Assembly (NCBI GenBank): GCA_964591455.1
Contig: CAZQDZ010000017.1
Location: 1-64,000 of the forward strand
Source: RFSX01 sp964591455
GTDB lineage: Bacteria > Bacteroidota > Bacteroidia > Chitinophagales > Saprospiraceae
Direction of reading: 5' to 3'
DNA: 64,000 nt
Shown: positions 1-10,400 of the stretch, piece by piece
Layout: every line of letters starts with the position of its first letter
Position numbering within the stretch: the first letter of the stretch is position 1
Program-made: the position numbers and the translations under genes
Notes under the pieces: model-generated
Told to the model about the DNA's origin: nothing
Databases searched by the model: none
The model's input: the letters and a program-made list of their open reading frames with translations, nothing else

Positions 1-470
1 ATTTATGGTGCATCTTAGATGCGCTATTCAGTAAGATTTTTCTACTCCTCTGTCACTCGAAATGCGAAAGTGATTTCTGAAATTGTAGATTAAAAGAATT
101 ACAATCCTCATTCTTAATTAATCATTTATCATTCTTCATTGACAATGGCTCAGTCCTCCGCACTATCGGCCGTCAAGCTCGACGTCATGCTGCCAGCCAT
201 CGTATTGCCACTTTATATTTATAACCATCATGCCCATCCTAAATCCTGAGAATCCTGATTCTGACAATGTGCAATTAATTTGTCTTGGACAAGATTTGTA
301 AGATTAGAACAAGATTTCTCTGCTCCTGCGTCGCTCGAAATGAAAAAAGTTGTTTTTTGAAACTCGGAAGTAAGAAAATTAATACCCTAATCATTCATAA
401 TTCATAATTCATAATTCTTCATTGACAATTCCGTTGCACCATTATACCTATCATTTCATAATTTGGATGG
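1..470. repeat. Intergenic stretch with two degenerate copies of a dispersed-type repeat
   Basis: No coding region is visible. Two related stretches occur, at about 41-146 and 317-429. Each starts with a CTCCT...TCGCTCGAAATG-like block (41-67 and 317-343), runs through AT-rich sequence and ends in the identical 16-mer ATTCTTCATTGACAAT (131-146 and 414-429). Before the second end, the unit ATTCATA is repeated three times (about 393-416). Between the copies lies a more GC-rich stretch (about 147-205) of unknown origin. The layout resembles non-coding dispersed repeats of Bacteroidota genomes, but that comparison is from memory. Only two copies are visible in this window. Confidence 0.45.
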
Positions 471-1235
471 ATGAAAATAAAATCCGAACAAGATGTGAAA
501 ATCTTGGATCAGCGCATTCAATCTGAACTGGGTGTAGATGTCAAGAAATATCGTAATGACGAAGTTGTGGAGACCTTTGTATCTATGTTGGTCTTTATAG
601 AATATTTTATTACTTGGGTCATTGGGCCTATAGTGGGAGCTCTGCTGTTGTATGGATTAGGCTTTTGGTTATTGGATTTGGTGCATGTGGAATATGGCAT
701 ATATGGACTAGTAGGTCTGATATTATTTCTGATAACAGGCATATTTCTAGGCTTATTATTGCTTACAGGGCGCATGAAGGAAGATGTATGGGGTATCGTC
801 CATTACTCATTGGATATTATGAAATCTGCCAAAGCTGACACAGCAGAAGTCATGGCTAATATGCCTGCTCAGCAGAAAAAAGCGTCCACAGCGATGCTCT
901 TCCAAGGTGTATTGCATCTGGTGACGATACCGACACTGGCGACTGTGATAGAAGCCAAGATTCCAATACTGGGTATGATAGTAAGTCGATTTATTAAGAA
1001 GGTGTTGACGATGGTATCTAATTCATTAGCTAAAGAAGAAGAGATTCTTATTGACCCTAATGTGAGTAAGGCTGATTCTCAGCAGGAAATAAGTCAGCAA
1101 AGACACAAGGATGCGTCTTTTGGTAAAATCAGGAAGGCCATATCAATTCCCTTTGGCATTGCTAGGCTGCCAATCAAGATTTTTTTTTATATTAGTTTGA
1201 TACTTCTATTGCTGTTTTTGTATATCATCCATTGA
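471..1235 (+). CDS. Hypothetical multi-pass membrane protein
   Basis: The product is 254 residues and I do not recognise the family. There are two strong hydrophobic segments at about residues 36-66 and 72-99, a moderately hydrophobic middle part (about 140-185) and a C-terminal membrane anchor (about 232-252) ending almost at the stop. A charged, Gln/Lys/Glu-rich stretch (about 188-220) separates the middle from the C-terminal anchor and is probably soluble. There is no signal peptidase site and no catalytic motif. The ATG at 471 is the only sensible start. The gene stands alone: repeats lie upstream, and the next gene begins about 120 bases downstream and belongs to a T9SS cassette with no obvious link to it. 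Confidence 0.75.
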   Translation: MKIKSEQDVKILDQRIQSELGVDVKKYRNDEVVETFVSMLVFIEYFITWVIGPIVGALLLYGLGFWLLDLVHVEYGIYGLVGLILFLITGIFLGLLLLTGRMKEDVWGIVHYSLDIMKSAKADTAEVMANMPAQQKKASTAMLFQGVLHLVTIPTLATVIEAKIPILGMIVSRFIKKVLTMVSNSLAKEEEILIDPNVSKADSQQEISQQRHKDASFGKIRKAISIPFGIARLPIKIFFYISLILLLLFLYIIH

Positions 1236-1355
1236 GTTTATCTTTTTTTCATTAGAAGGGTAACTAATGTGGTTCATGGCAAATAAATAGGTGAGCTAAG
1301 TTTTAGCTGACCTATAAGCAAAACTCATTTTAGAACTGCGAAACTTTGCACTTCC

Positions 1356-2372
1356 ATGAAAGACTTACACCTAATTCTATTTATCTTCCTAGCTAGTCTA
1401 GTTACAAAGGAAAGTGCTGGGCAGTATATGCACCTCTCAGAGTTTAACCATGCGCCGATGATTCTTTCGCCTGCAAATGCTGGCGCTTTCAATGGTTCTG
1501 TTAGAGTGGGTGGTAGTTATAGGGAGCAGTTCAGAGGATTTATTACACATCCATTTCAGACCACAGTATTATTTGTAGATGCTCCAATAGCCGCAGGACT
1601 TCCTGAGAATCAGTGGCTGGGGGTCGGACTCACAGTAGGTAACACTCGAGCAGGTGATTTGGAAGCGGCTATAAACAGAGTATCCGGATCTCTTTCTTAT
1701 CATCGTTTTATAGACCGTAAGCAGCGAAAAGTTTTTGGTGTGGGTCTTCAGTATACGTTTAATAATATAACTATAGGAGATCCTACTACGGCACGCTTTG
1801 AAGATGAACTTGTCGGGAGTGTAGAAAGAAGTGATGACCATAATCTATTGCAGTCTATGATGTCATCTAGAATGGGCATCAGTGGTGGGTTGTATTTTCA
1901 AAACAGGTACTCTAAGCGGTTGACCTATAGATTAGATTTAGCTGTGCAAAATGCAGTGTCATTTTCTACTCAGACAGCTTTGGTTGAGGAGGCATCGCTT
2001 AGGCAGTTGACAGCGAATGTGGGTTTTTCTTATCAGCTCAATAATCTATGGATGATAGAGCCAGGTTTATTATTTCAGAAATTATCTTTCAGTAATAATA
2101 CAGTGGTCTCTACTGGGTTATCTCATCTGCTCAATAGAGAAAAAGGAGTTATCCTCAAAGCGAGATTAGGTTATAGATTGGAGGATGCTGCCATAATCAG
2201 TGCAGGTGCAGAATTTGGATTAAATTCTGTTATGCTGACTTATGACATGACTGTAAGTTCTGCTCAGGTATACAATGGCGTTAATGGTGCTTTCCAACTT
2301 GGTTTTTACAGAATATTTAAGATATACCCCAAAGCAAAAGTAGAATACAAAGAAATATGTCCTCGATTATAG
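1356..2372 (+). CDS. PorP/SprF family type IX secretion outer-membrane protein
   Basis: The product is 338 residues, the usual size for PorP/SprF-like proteins. It has a signal peptide (cleavage after about SAGQ, residue 23), then the family opening with an N-rich stretch and SPANAGAFNG, followed by alternating beta-strands typical of an outer-membrane barrel. In Flavobacterium johnsoniae, SprF is needed to bring the adhesin SprB to the surface, and genes of this family commonly sit next to a type B-sorted substrate. Here a large PKD protein with a gliding-motility-type C-terminus lies two genes downstream in the same direction, so this is probably its dedicated partner. The gaps of 35 and 6 bases to the next two genes suggest an operon. 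The exact subfamily cannot be assigned by eye. Confidence 0.88.
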   Translation: MKDLHLILFIFLASLVTKESAGQYMHLSEFNHAPMILSPANAGAFNGSVRVGGSYREQFRGFITHPFQTTVLFVDAPIAAGLPENQWLGVGLTVGNTRAGDLEAAINRVSGSLSYHRFIDRKQRKVFGVGLQYTFNNITIGDPTTARFEDELVGSVERSDDHNLLQSMMSSRMGISGGLYFQNRYSKRLTYRLDLAVQNAVSFSTQTALVEEASLRQLTANVGFSYQLNNLWMIEPGLLFQKLSFSNNTVVSTGLSHLLNREKGVILKARLGYRLEDAAIISAGAEFGLNSVMLTYDMTVSSAQVYNGVNGAFQLGFYRIFKIYPKAKVEYKEICPRL

Positions 2373-2407
2373 ACTAATTCCAACTTCATCAAATAGAACC
2401 AGACAAA

Positions 2408-3241
2408 ATGAAAAAGATAATAGCCTTATCCACATTAACGGCTTTCTTATTTTTCCTTCCCCAGCTTAGTGGTCAAAATACGGCCTTGAATAACCTCAGT
2501 GAGAATCTGCCTTGTGTAGATAAGGAATTTAGTCTTAGGGTGGTAATGACAGTCGACGAGGAATCAAGAAGGCCTCTCATGACACAATCTGAGTTTGATT
2601 CTATCGCAATAAAAGCCTCTTCTTTTTTCGAACCGATATGCATGAGTTTTAATATATGTGATTTTGAGGTGATACCAAATTATGGTTATAATGATTTGTT
2701 TACTCCTCAGCGAATAACACAGATGGGAAACGTATTTGGTTATCCTGAACGTATAAATGTGTTTGTCTCTAATAATGTTGTTGGACCTAATTGTGGGTCG
2801 TCTATTTTTGGAGGCTTCGATACTAGAAGGAATGCCAGAATATATATCGAATTGGGGTGTGGGGATAGACCAGAGATTCAACTTGCTAAGCATATGGGAA
2901 CACTATTTGGATTGCTAGACACTAATAATGATGGCTCTAGTGAATTAGTAGATGGAAGTAACTGCAGTACCACGGGCGATAACTTATGCAGCACGCCTGC
3001 AGATCCTTATGGATTTATAAGAGATGAGATGACGGGGTCTTGGGATGTGGTTTCAGATCCTACCATTGTGCCATATAATGTTGGGTGTGAATTTGTGTGG
3101 GAAACACTAGATGATAATGGAGAGTTCTTTACCCCATCTATGACAAATATGATGTCCCAGTATCCATGTAAATGTGAATTTACACTAGAACAGTTTCAAA
3201 TCATGTCCGAAGCATACCTTGCTTCCAGATTCAAACATTAA
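2408..3241 (+). CDS. Secreted M43 (pappalysin)-like protein with a degenerate active site
   Basis: The product is 277 residues with a signal peptide (about 1-23, ending LSGQ). The second half follows the layout of M43/pappalysin-like metalloproteases: a helix at the HExxHxxGxxH position, then a disulfide-rich loop with GDNLCSTPADP (the family's GDxxxDTPAD element) and a Met-turn, NMMS, at 247-250. The zinc motif is destroyed: residues 161-171 read KHMGTLFGLLD, so all three zinc ligands and the catalytic Glu are replaced while the G and GL framework is kept. I infer an inactive scaffold, perhaps a binding protein. It lies between the PorP/SprF gene and the type B-sorted PKD gene, only 6 bases before the latter. 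It has no visible T9SS sorting domain of its own. Confidence 0.8.
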   Translation: MKKIIALSTLTAFLFFLPQLSGQNTALNNLSENLPCVDKEFSLRVVMTVDEESRRPLMTQSEFDSIAIKASSFFEPICMSFNICDFEVIPNYGYNDLFTPQRITQMGNVFGYPERINVFVSNNVVGPNCGSSIFGGFDTRRNARIYIELGCGDRPEIQLAKHMGTLFGLLDTNNDGSSELVDGSNCSTTGDNLCSTPADPYGFIRDEMTGSWDVVSDPTIVPYNVGCEFVWETLDDNGEFFTPSMTNMMSQYPCKCEFTLEQFQIMSEAYLASRFKH

Positions 3242-3247
3242 ACCATT

Positions 3248-6200
3248 ATGAAAAACTTCACGCTAACCATAATTGCATTCATATTTTCGCTGACCTTAGT
3301 CGCGCAGACTGCTGATATCACTAATGGATGCATACCGCTGACCGTAAATTTTACAGCACCATCTTCTGGAGATTATTTTTGGAATTTTGATGATGGTAAT
3401 TCATCTGATGATAAAGACCCCGAGCATATATTTACCAGAAGTGGAAACTATAGAGTCGTACTATACACTGATGCCTCGCAGAGCACAGAGGTCGGTTCTA
3501 TAGAAATTATTGTTTATCCAGATTTGATAGTAGAATTTAATTCTGATAATATAACAGGATGCAACCCTTCGGACATCACCTTTGCTGGAAGCATAGAGAA
3601 TCATCCAGACATAACGATTTCAGGAGTACTTTGGACCTTTGGGGATGGTGGCAGTTCTGTTGTTATGAATCCTACACATACATATAATAGTGTAGGTCTT
3701 TTTGATGTCTCTTTAGAGGTTACTACAAATTTTGGAGAATGTGATAAAACAATACTGAAAGAAGATTATATTACTATTTCTGAGCAGAATGCTGATTTTG
3801 ACTTGGATGTATCTACAAGTTGTACTGCACCACACACGGTGACAATTACTAATGAGTCTGATATGATAGACGGATTTATGTACCTGTGGGATTTTGATGG
3901 TTTTGGCACTTCTGAAGGATACGATCCTGGCTCAGTCACCTTTGATAGAGAAGGAAGATTTAGAATAACACTTACAATGTTAGCACCCGATGGCTGCGAG
4001 ACCACTAGAATTAGGACCGTGAGAATAGGTGAGCCAGAACTTGAAATGACTATACCTGGCACGGTATGTACGGATAGTGAAATAACAATTAGGAATTCCT
4101 CTTCAGGTCTATTTAATTCATGGAACTTTGGTCCAGATGCTGAGCCGATGGAGTCAGGACTAAAATCTCCGACCGTCACATATAGTACACCTGGTATAAA
4201 GACAGTTAGATATTCGTCTAGAACAGGGTCATGTCAGTCTGATACAACTTTCAATATTTTCGTAACAGATTCCTTGGCTTCCTTTACTGTAGACCCACAA
4301 CTGATTTGTTCTGATTCAGTCGTCTTCACTTTGACGGCGGAGAATAGTGTAAATGGTAATTACTTTTGGAATGACTCTCCCGCACCTGAAGGTTCAGAAA
4401 TAACTTATTTATATTCCAATGTTGTAACAGATTCTTTTCAAGTTAATAGACCAGAAGTATTCAACTTTTCTTTGATAATCAATGCGCCAGAATTGCAATG
4501 TAGTGATACAGCAAGGGTGGAATTCCAAAGTCAGATTCCTGAAGCATTTTTTGTTCCTGATTCTGTGATTGGGTGTGCACCCTTGACCATTGGATTTTTA
4601 GATGCCAGTGAATCTGATACGACAATTGTAGATCGTATCTGGGATTTTAATGACGGTACTATAGTAGATGATGAAGAATTAGTCACGCATACATTCGAAG
4701 AACCAGGTGAGTATTTTGTAAAGCTATGGATAGAAAATGCTGATGGATGTTCTGATTTATCACAAGGAGTGACGATTACAGTTTTAGAAAAACAATCTAT
4801 AGATGATGTATTAGATACACTCGATGTGACTACTGGAGGTGGAGGTACATTTGAGCCTAATGGCATACTATGTGTAGGTGATGAACTTCTTTGGGAATTA
4901 CCTCGAGCGGGTGATTATACCTTAAGAGTACAGACTGATGAGGGTCGATTTGATTTTTGTGCTGGTGGATATGATGGGAAATATACTTTATTGTACCCAG
5001 GTATTTTTCCTGTCGTAGGCATACTGGAATTTAAGGGATTTGAGATAGATACAGATACACTTGGTTACATGACTGTATTTGGCGCTAGAGCAGAGATTGG
5101 GTATAAGAAAGAATGCGAGAGTCCATTTGATGCTAATTTTTGGAGTAGGCATGTAGGCAATGTGGATACCTATACCTGGTATTATAGAGATGAAATTATT
5201 AGTAGAGAAGAAAAATTCGGTTTCACCTTCGATGAAGCAGGCGAGCATGAAGTCATATTAGAGATACAATCTTTAGATGAAGATTGTTCTCCACATAGGG
5301 ATACGGTTAATGTGTACGTAACAGAACCTAGTGCCGCTTTTCTTGTAGACGATATTTTATGTGAAGACGTACCTAGCCCATTGGATGCCACTTCCTCAAG
5401 TTTATTTGCAGGGTGTTCTAATCCTTATTTGTGGAATTTCGAAATGCAGCGACCGCGAGAGGTTATGACTGAAATCACAGATCATGCCTTTGTAAGAGGA
5501 GAACAGTCCTTGATGCTGACAATTACTGATATTAACGGCTGTAAATCCACTGCGACAGCTGACGTGACGGTTTTAGGCACTGAGATAGAATTTCCTTTAG
5601 ATACCTCACTCTGCTTACCTGATGAAGTCTTTTTTGATACCCAAATAGATTCAGATACAGCTATTGTCGCTTATAATTGGAGCTTTGGTTCTACTGAGAT
5701 GTCGCCTACCCATATTTTTACAGAGAACGATTTGATAATTGATACTTCTGGAGTAAGGACAGATTCACTGACTGTTATCTTGTTTACGGAAGATGCATTC
5801 GGTTGTCGTGATTCCCTAGAATTGATGACAAGATTATACAGTCCTGTGTCTAATATTATAGTCCAAGATGATGGCGTATGTAGAGGAGATGAATTTCTGA
5901 TATCTGCAGAAGATTTTACTGAAGAGGGCAGTAGATTGAGTTTTGATTGGGATTTTGCCAGTGGCGGTACTTGTAATCAGCAAGCCTGTGAAGTCATATT
6001 CACTGAGCCTGGTGACCAAATAATAAGTTTGATCTTTCAGGAAATAGGAACACTTTGTAGGGATACCTTGCTGGATACAATTCAGGTGCTAGAGCGGCCA
6101 GAAGCCCTTTTTGTTACAAACGTAGATAGCCTAAGTACAATTTGCTATCCGAGTACCATTGAGTTTACGAATACCTCTGTCGTGGATGGGGATATATCGT

Positions 6201-7135
6201 ATATGTGGGATTTTGGTAATGGCGCTACCTCTGATTTGACTAATCCAGCAATCAGCTATGATAGGGGTTCATTTACCGCCACACTGACTGCTACATCAGT
6301 ATTTGGCTGTGAAGATATACAGTCATTCACTTTTGAGCTAGTGGGCCCAGATGGACAATTCGAAGTCGATCGCGATAATATATGTCTTGGAGATCCTATA
6401 CAATTATCACTAATCAATCCTGTAGATGTTTCAAGTTTTGACTGGGATTTAGGAGATGGAAATATCATCTCCAATGAAGCTAATGTGACTTACGTCTATG
6501 GTTCTAAACCACCAGGTGATTCCACAGACATAGATCTTATACTCACTTCAGGAGCAACTGGATGTGAAGTCATTAGAACAATTCCTATTAATATCATTGA
6601 TGTCGTAGCTGATTTTGAGCAAGATTTGAGTATTGATTGGTGTGTTGGGCTTGTCGGATTTTCTAATAATTCCAGGGGAGCCACCTCTTATGAGTGGGAT
6701 TTCGGAGATGGAACAACATCTAATGAAGAACTGCCTACGCATATATACGCTGCACCAGATACATATAATGTCACATTGAGTGTAATAGATGATGACTCTG
6801 GATGTGTGTCACAATTTTCTCAGTCGCTCGATGTTGATTTTGAAAACAATGACTTCTTTGATTTTGCTAATGTATTCTCACCGAATGGGGATGGTAGAAA
6901 TGATTTTTTCAGAGCCGTAATTCCAGACAGGTATCAAGATGTTGTTACCACTGTTAGCTTCAAAGTTTTTGACAGAAGGGGACAGTTATTATATGATAAT
7001 GCCTCTCCTCAAGGGTGGGATGGAACAGTCAATGGAACACCTGTTCCCGAGGATGTCTATGCTTACTTTATAGAGATAGACATTCAGGATTGTCAGGTAG
7101 TAAGTGATAAAGGAAATGTCACTTTAGTCCGTTAA
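3248..7135 (+). CDS. PKD-repeat surface protein with gliding-motility-type (T9SS type B) C-terminus
   Basis: The product is 1295 residues. A signal peptide (about 1-19, ending LVAQ) is followed by about ten PKD-like beta-sandwich domains. They are marked by W-x-F-x-x-G/D-x-G cores such as WNFDDG, WTFGDG, WDFNDG, WDFGNG and WDFGDG, each followed by a T-Y/F...G-x-Y/F strand. The last 90 residues or so match the CHU_C/gliding motility-associated C-terminal domain: FSPNGDGRNDFF, then VFDRRGQLLYD, then GWDGTVNG and a PVPEDVYAYFI strand. That domain directs secretion and surface attachment by the T9SS, usually with a PorP/SprF partner, which is encoded two genes upstream. The likely role is adhesion or gliding at the cell surface; the ligand is unknown. 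Confidence 0.92.
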   Translation: MKNFTLTIIAFIFSLTLVAQTADITNGCIPLTVNFTAPSSGDYFWNFDDGNSSDDKDPEHIFTRSGNYRVVLYTDASQSTEVGSIEIIVYPDLIVEFNSDNITGCNPSDITFAGSIENHPDITISGVLWTFGDGGSSVVMNPTHTYNSVGLFDVSLEVTTNFGECDKTILKEDYITISEQNADFDLDVSTSCTAPHTVTITNESDMIDGFMYLWDFDGFGTSEGYDPGSVTFDREGRFRITLTMLAPDGCETTRIRTVRIGEPELEMTIPGTVCTDSEITIRNSSSGLFNSWNFGPDAEPMESGLKSPTVTYSTPGIKTVRYSSRTGSCQSDTTFNIFVTDSLASFTVDPQLICSDSVVFTLTAENSVNGNYFWNDSPAPEGSEITYLYSNVVTDSFQVNRPEVFNFSLIINAPELQCSDTARVEFQSQIPEAFFVPDSVIGCAPLTIGFLDASESDTTIVDRIWDFNDGTIVDDEELVTHTFEEPGEYFVKLWIENADGCSDLSQGVTITVLEKQSIDDVLDTLDVTTGGGGTFEPNGILCVGDELLWELPRAGDYTLRVQTDEGRFDFCAGGYDGKYTLLYPGIFPVVGILEFKGFEIDTDTLGYMTVFGARAEIGYKKECESPFDANFWSRHVGNVDTYTWYYRDEIISREEKFGFTFDEAGEHEVILEIQSLDEDCSPHRDTVNVYVTEPSAAFLVDDILCEDVPSPLDATSSSLFAGCSNPYLWNFEMQRPREVMTEITDHAFVRGEQSLMLTITDINGCKSTATADVTVLGTEIEFPLDTSLCLPDEVFFDTQIDSDTAIVAYNWSFGSTEMSPTHIFTENDLIIDTSGVRTDSLTVILFTEDAFGCRDSLELMTRLYSPVSNIIVQDDGVCRGDEFLISAEDFTEEGSRLSFDWDFASGGTCNQQACEVIFTEPGDQIISLIFQEIGTLCRDTLLDTIQVLERPEALFVTNVDSLSTICYPSTIEFTNTSVVDGDISYMWDFGNGATSDLTNPAISYDRGSFTATLTATSVFGCEDIQSFTFELVGPDGQFEVDRDNICLGDPIQLSLINPVDVSSFDWDLGDGNIISNEANVTYVYGSKPPGDSTDIDLILTSGATGCEVIRTIPINIIDVVADFEQDLSIDWCVGLVGFSNNSRGATSYEWDFGDGTTSNEELPTHIYAAPDTYNVTLSVIDDDSGCVSQFSQSLDVDFENNDFFDFANVFSPNGDGRNDFFRAVIPDRYQDVVTTVSFKVFDRRGQLLYDNASPQGWDGTVNGTPVPEDVYAYFIEIDIQDCQVVSDKGNVTLVR

Positions 7136-7420
7136 TCAGTCAGTGAAATCTATAATTCCATGATGTTTTACTATAATATGTAATGTTTTTATATCTAAAT
7201 AATTATGCTTTACACAGAATTTTAATGTGCAGTAGCTCTTTAATCTGGAAATTAACAAATAGAATTTTTTAGATATGTAAACCACTTGTGTTTAGAGATT
7301 TACGCATTGTAGTTGGTTTTGATATTTGTCCGCATTAGGATTATTTACCATATATCACCTGAAATCTAGGGTTTAGCACAGAATTTGATTGATAGAGGAT
7401 GTTATCCAACATTATCTATC

Positions 7421-10400
7421 ATGACAAGACCAACCTTAGGTTTTGTAATAACGAATTCGTTATTACAGACCGAGAAGAGAATTATATCTTCCGCAACTTC
7501 TTACAATTTCCGTCTATTCGTCAAACAATCTCTATTGTCTTTTTTCTATTTAGCATTACTTCTAAATTCAGCTCAGACTGCTGCTAATACTTCAGAGTCA
7601 GAGAAGCCTCCAATGATGTCATGTCCACAAAACTTTAATCTACAAGTAGATGGGAGTGTGGGACCTATACTAGTATGTGGCGGGGATGTCATCCCTTTGT
7701 GTTTCACAGGAGACAATCTGCCTGCTGGAGGAATGGTATCATTTCAGGTTGATTCAGATAATGATGGAACTTTTGAAGAAGAAATTTGCTCACAACCCAT
7801 TCCAGATACTCCCTGTCCTATGCCTACATCATCATCTGGTGGCAATGTATTCTTTGCCTCTTTGATAGCTAATGGAGATGGCGGTGAGTGTGGTGTTGCT
7901 GTGCCAGAAAGTATAACGATATGTAATGGCTGCTCATGTGATACTGATAACCCTGATGTAGATATCAGTGGATGGGAGTTAGATGATAATACTGGTGGGA
8001 CTGGTCCGGGGGATCCTTCTCATATATTTTCTGCTGGGACTATTCTGGCTTCTGGAGATTGTATCACACTTTCTTGCAATTATAGTGAGCGCACAAATAA
8101 TATATGGAATAACAGTTCAGACGATGCAACGCTTCACGATACCTCCGGTAATCTCATAGATATGTTTAGTTATACGGATGATGGACAGGATGGTGAAGAA
8201 TTGATAGGGGCCTGTGAAGTCAGCGAAGCACCTATATGCTGTGACTACCAAATTCCTGATGATATTTGCGGATCCGGAACTTTGCAGTTTAGGGCTGTTG
8301 TGACACCTTTCGATACGCTTAATTGTCCTTCGGGTGCAAGCGATGAATTAGACTCTTTAACTAATATTATAGTTGCTAATTCAGATTGTCCATTTGCAAG
8401 TATCGAGGTAGATACTGTTGTTCTCTGTGCTGCTGAATCCACCCTTGCCATGATACCTATCTCTATAATAGGAGGAACCGGTCCTTTCAACATTGAATAT
8501 CTTTTTAATGGTATTTTGATTACAGGAGTTGGATTTAATGACGGGGATATGCTGACGATACCTGGCCTTACAATGGGTCCAATAGATGTATCATTAAGCA
8601 GTGTAATTGACTTAGGTGGAAGTGAGTGCGAAGGGATAGTAGGAGACGAAGAGGTGGTAGTCGATTTTAAACCAATGAGTGCCATTACACTATCCTCAGC
8701 CTCTGATACAAACGATTGCTTTTGTAATGGGTCTATCAGCTTTGATGGCCCTAGTGATATAAGCTTTGATATATTTTATACACTTAATGGCGTTTTGGAT
8801 TCTCTAATTGGGATTACACTTCCGGCCACCTTACCTAATTTTTGTCCAGGTGATTATGTAATCACTGGTGCAGTAGATGATTTTGGATGTACAGCTTCAG
8901 TGTCTGGTGCACAAACCATTGGGATGGCAGATGCACAAATACCAGTCGCCAGTGCAGTAGACGAATCTGTATGTGATGGACAAGATATAGAATTAATAGA
9001 GAGCAGTAATAATGGTTCTTCATGGTCTTGGACTGGACCTGCTTCTTTCAGTAGCACACTTCAGAGTCCCGTAGTAAGTGGTTCTGCTTTACCAGGCGTA
9101 GGTACTCATACCTATTCCTTATTGATGACTGACTCCAACGGCTGTACAGCAACAGATGAAATAGAAATTTTAGTGAATTCAAATCCTGTACCCGTTGCAG
9201 AAGCAGTTGATTCAATCTACTGCGACAGAGTAAATATTGAATTAGAGGAGTCTAGTGGATTGGCTAGAGAATGGTCTTGGTCCGGCCCTAATGGATTCTC
9301 ATCCACGATGCAAAACCCAGATGTAACGCTTTTCTTTCTGCCTGGGCCTGGCACACACACCTATACTGTAACTATTACAGATGGTAATGATTGCACTGGA
9401 GTGGATGACGTAGAAATTGTGGTACATGAGATTCCTACATCCTCAATTATGACAGATAGAGCAATCTGCGCGGGTGAAGATATCCTGCTTACTGAAAGTG
9501 GAGGTGATGCCATCACTTGGCAATGGACTAGTCAATTTGGATTTTCTTCGACAGCACAAAATCCAGTTGTCCCAGGGGCAGATGTAATTGGTCCTGGAAC
9601 TGAGTTATTTGAATTAACGATCACTGATAGTAACGGATGTACATTTGCTGATGAAATAGATGTTGACATATATGAGTTACCGAGTTGTACTATAACCACG
9701 ACAAATAGTTCATGTGGGGTGTCCGATGGAACTCTCACAGCTGTGCCTACTGGTGGAGCAGATGGCTATACTTTTGAATGGAGTAATATGGCTAGCTCAG
9801 AAACGATAAGCAATTTAGCAGCCGGCAATTACACTTTAACCGTTACTGACTCTAATGGATGTACCAGTTCCTGCGAGGCTACAGTGAATGCATCAGATGC
9901 ACCGACTTGTTCATTGATGGCGTTTGACACTAGTTGTGGAGAAAGTAATGGTACTGTTATAGGCTCTGCAATAGGCGGGATAGCACCTTATACATATCAG
10001 TGGGCTTTAGGAGATTCACTAGTGATGGTATCAGGATCAGCTGTGGATACAATAGGAATCATATTTGATGCAGCTGCGGACACCTATATAGTGACTGTTA
10101 CAGATGCCGCTGGTTGTACCAGCACCTGCGAGGCAACAGTGAATGCCTCAGATGCGCCGACTTGTTCATTGGTAACGACTGATACGAGTTGTGGAACTAA
10201 TGATGGGTCTGTTGCTGGTACAGCAATGGGTGGGGTAGCGCCATATACCTACTTGTGGAATACTGGAGATACGCTAGCGGTTATATCAGGGCTAGCTGCA
10301 GACACTTATACATTGACAGTAACTGATGCTAATGGATGTACCAGTACCTGCGAAGCTATTGTGAATACCTCAGATGCACCTACCTGTAATGCAGTATCTA

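Noticed and set aside
393..418. Three tandem ATTCATA units that might be an iteron or origin element
   Set aside because: Only three short AT-rich units, with no replication gene or DnaA-box cluster nearby; they fit the degenerate dispersed repeat better.
1341..1350. AAACTTTGCA, similar to the Bacteroidota -7 promoter element TAnnTTTG, just before the PorP/SprF gene
   Set aside because: The first T is missing, no TTTG is found at the -33 distance, and the start codon would be only a few bases from the transcript start.
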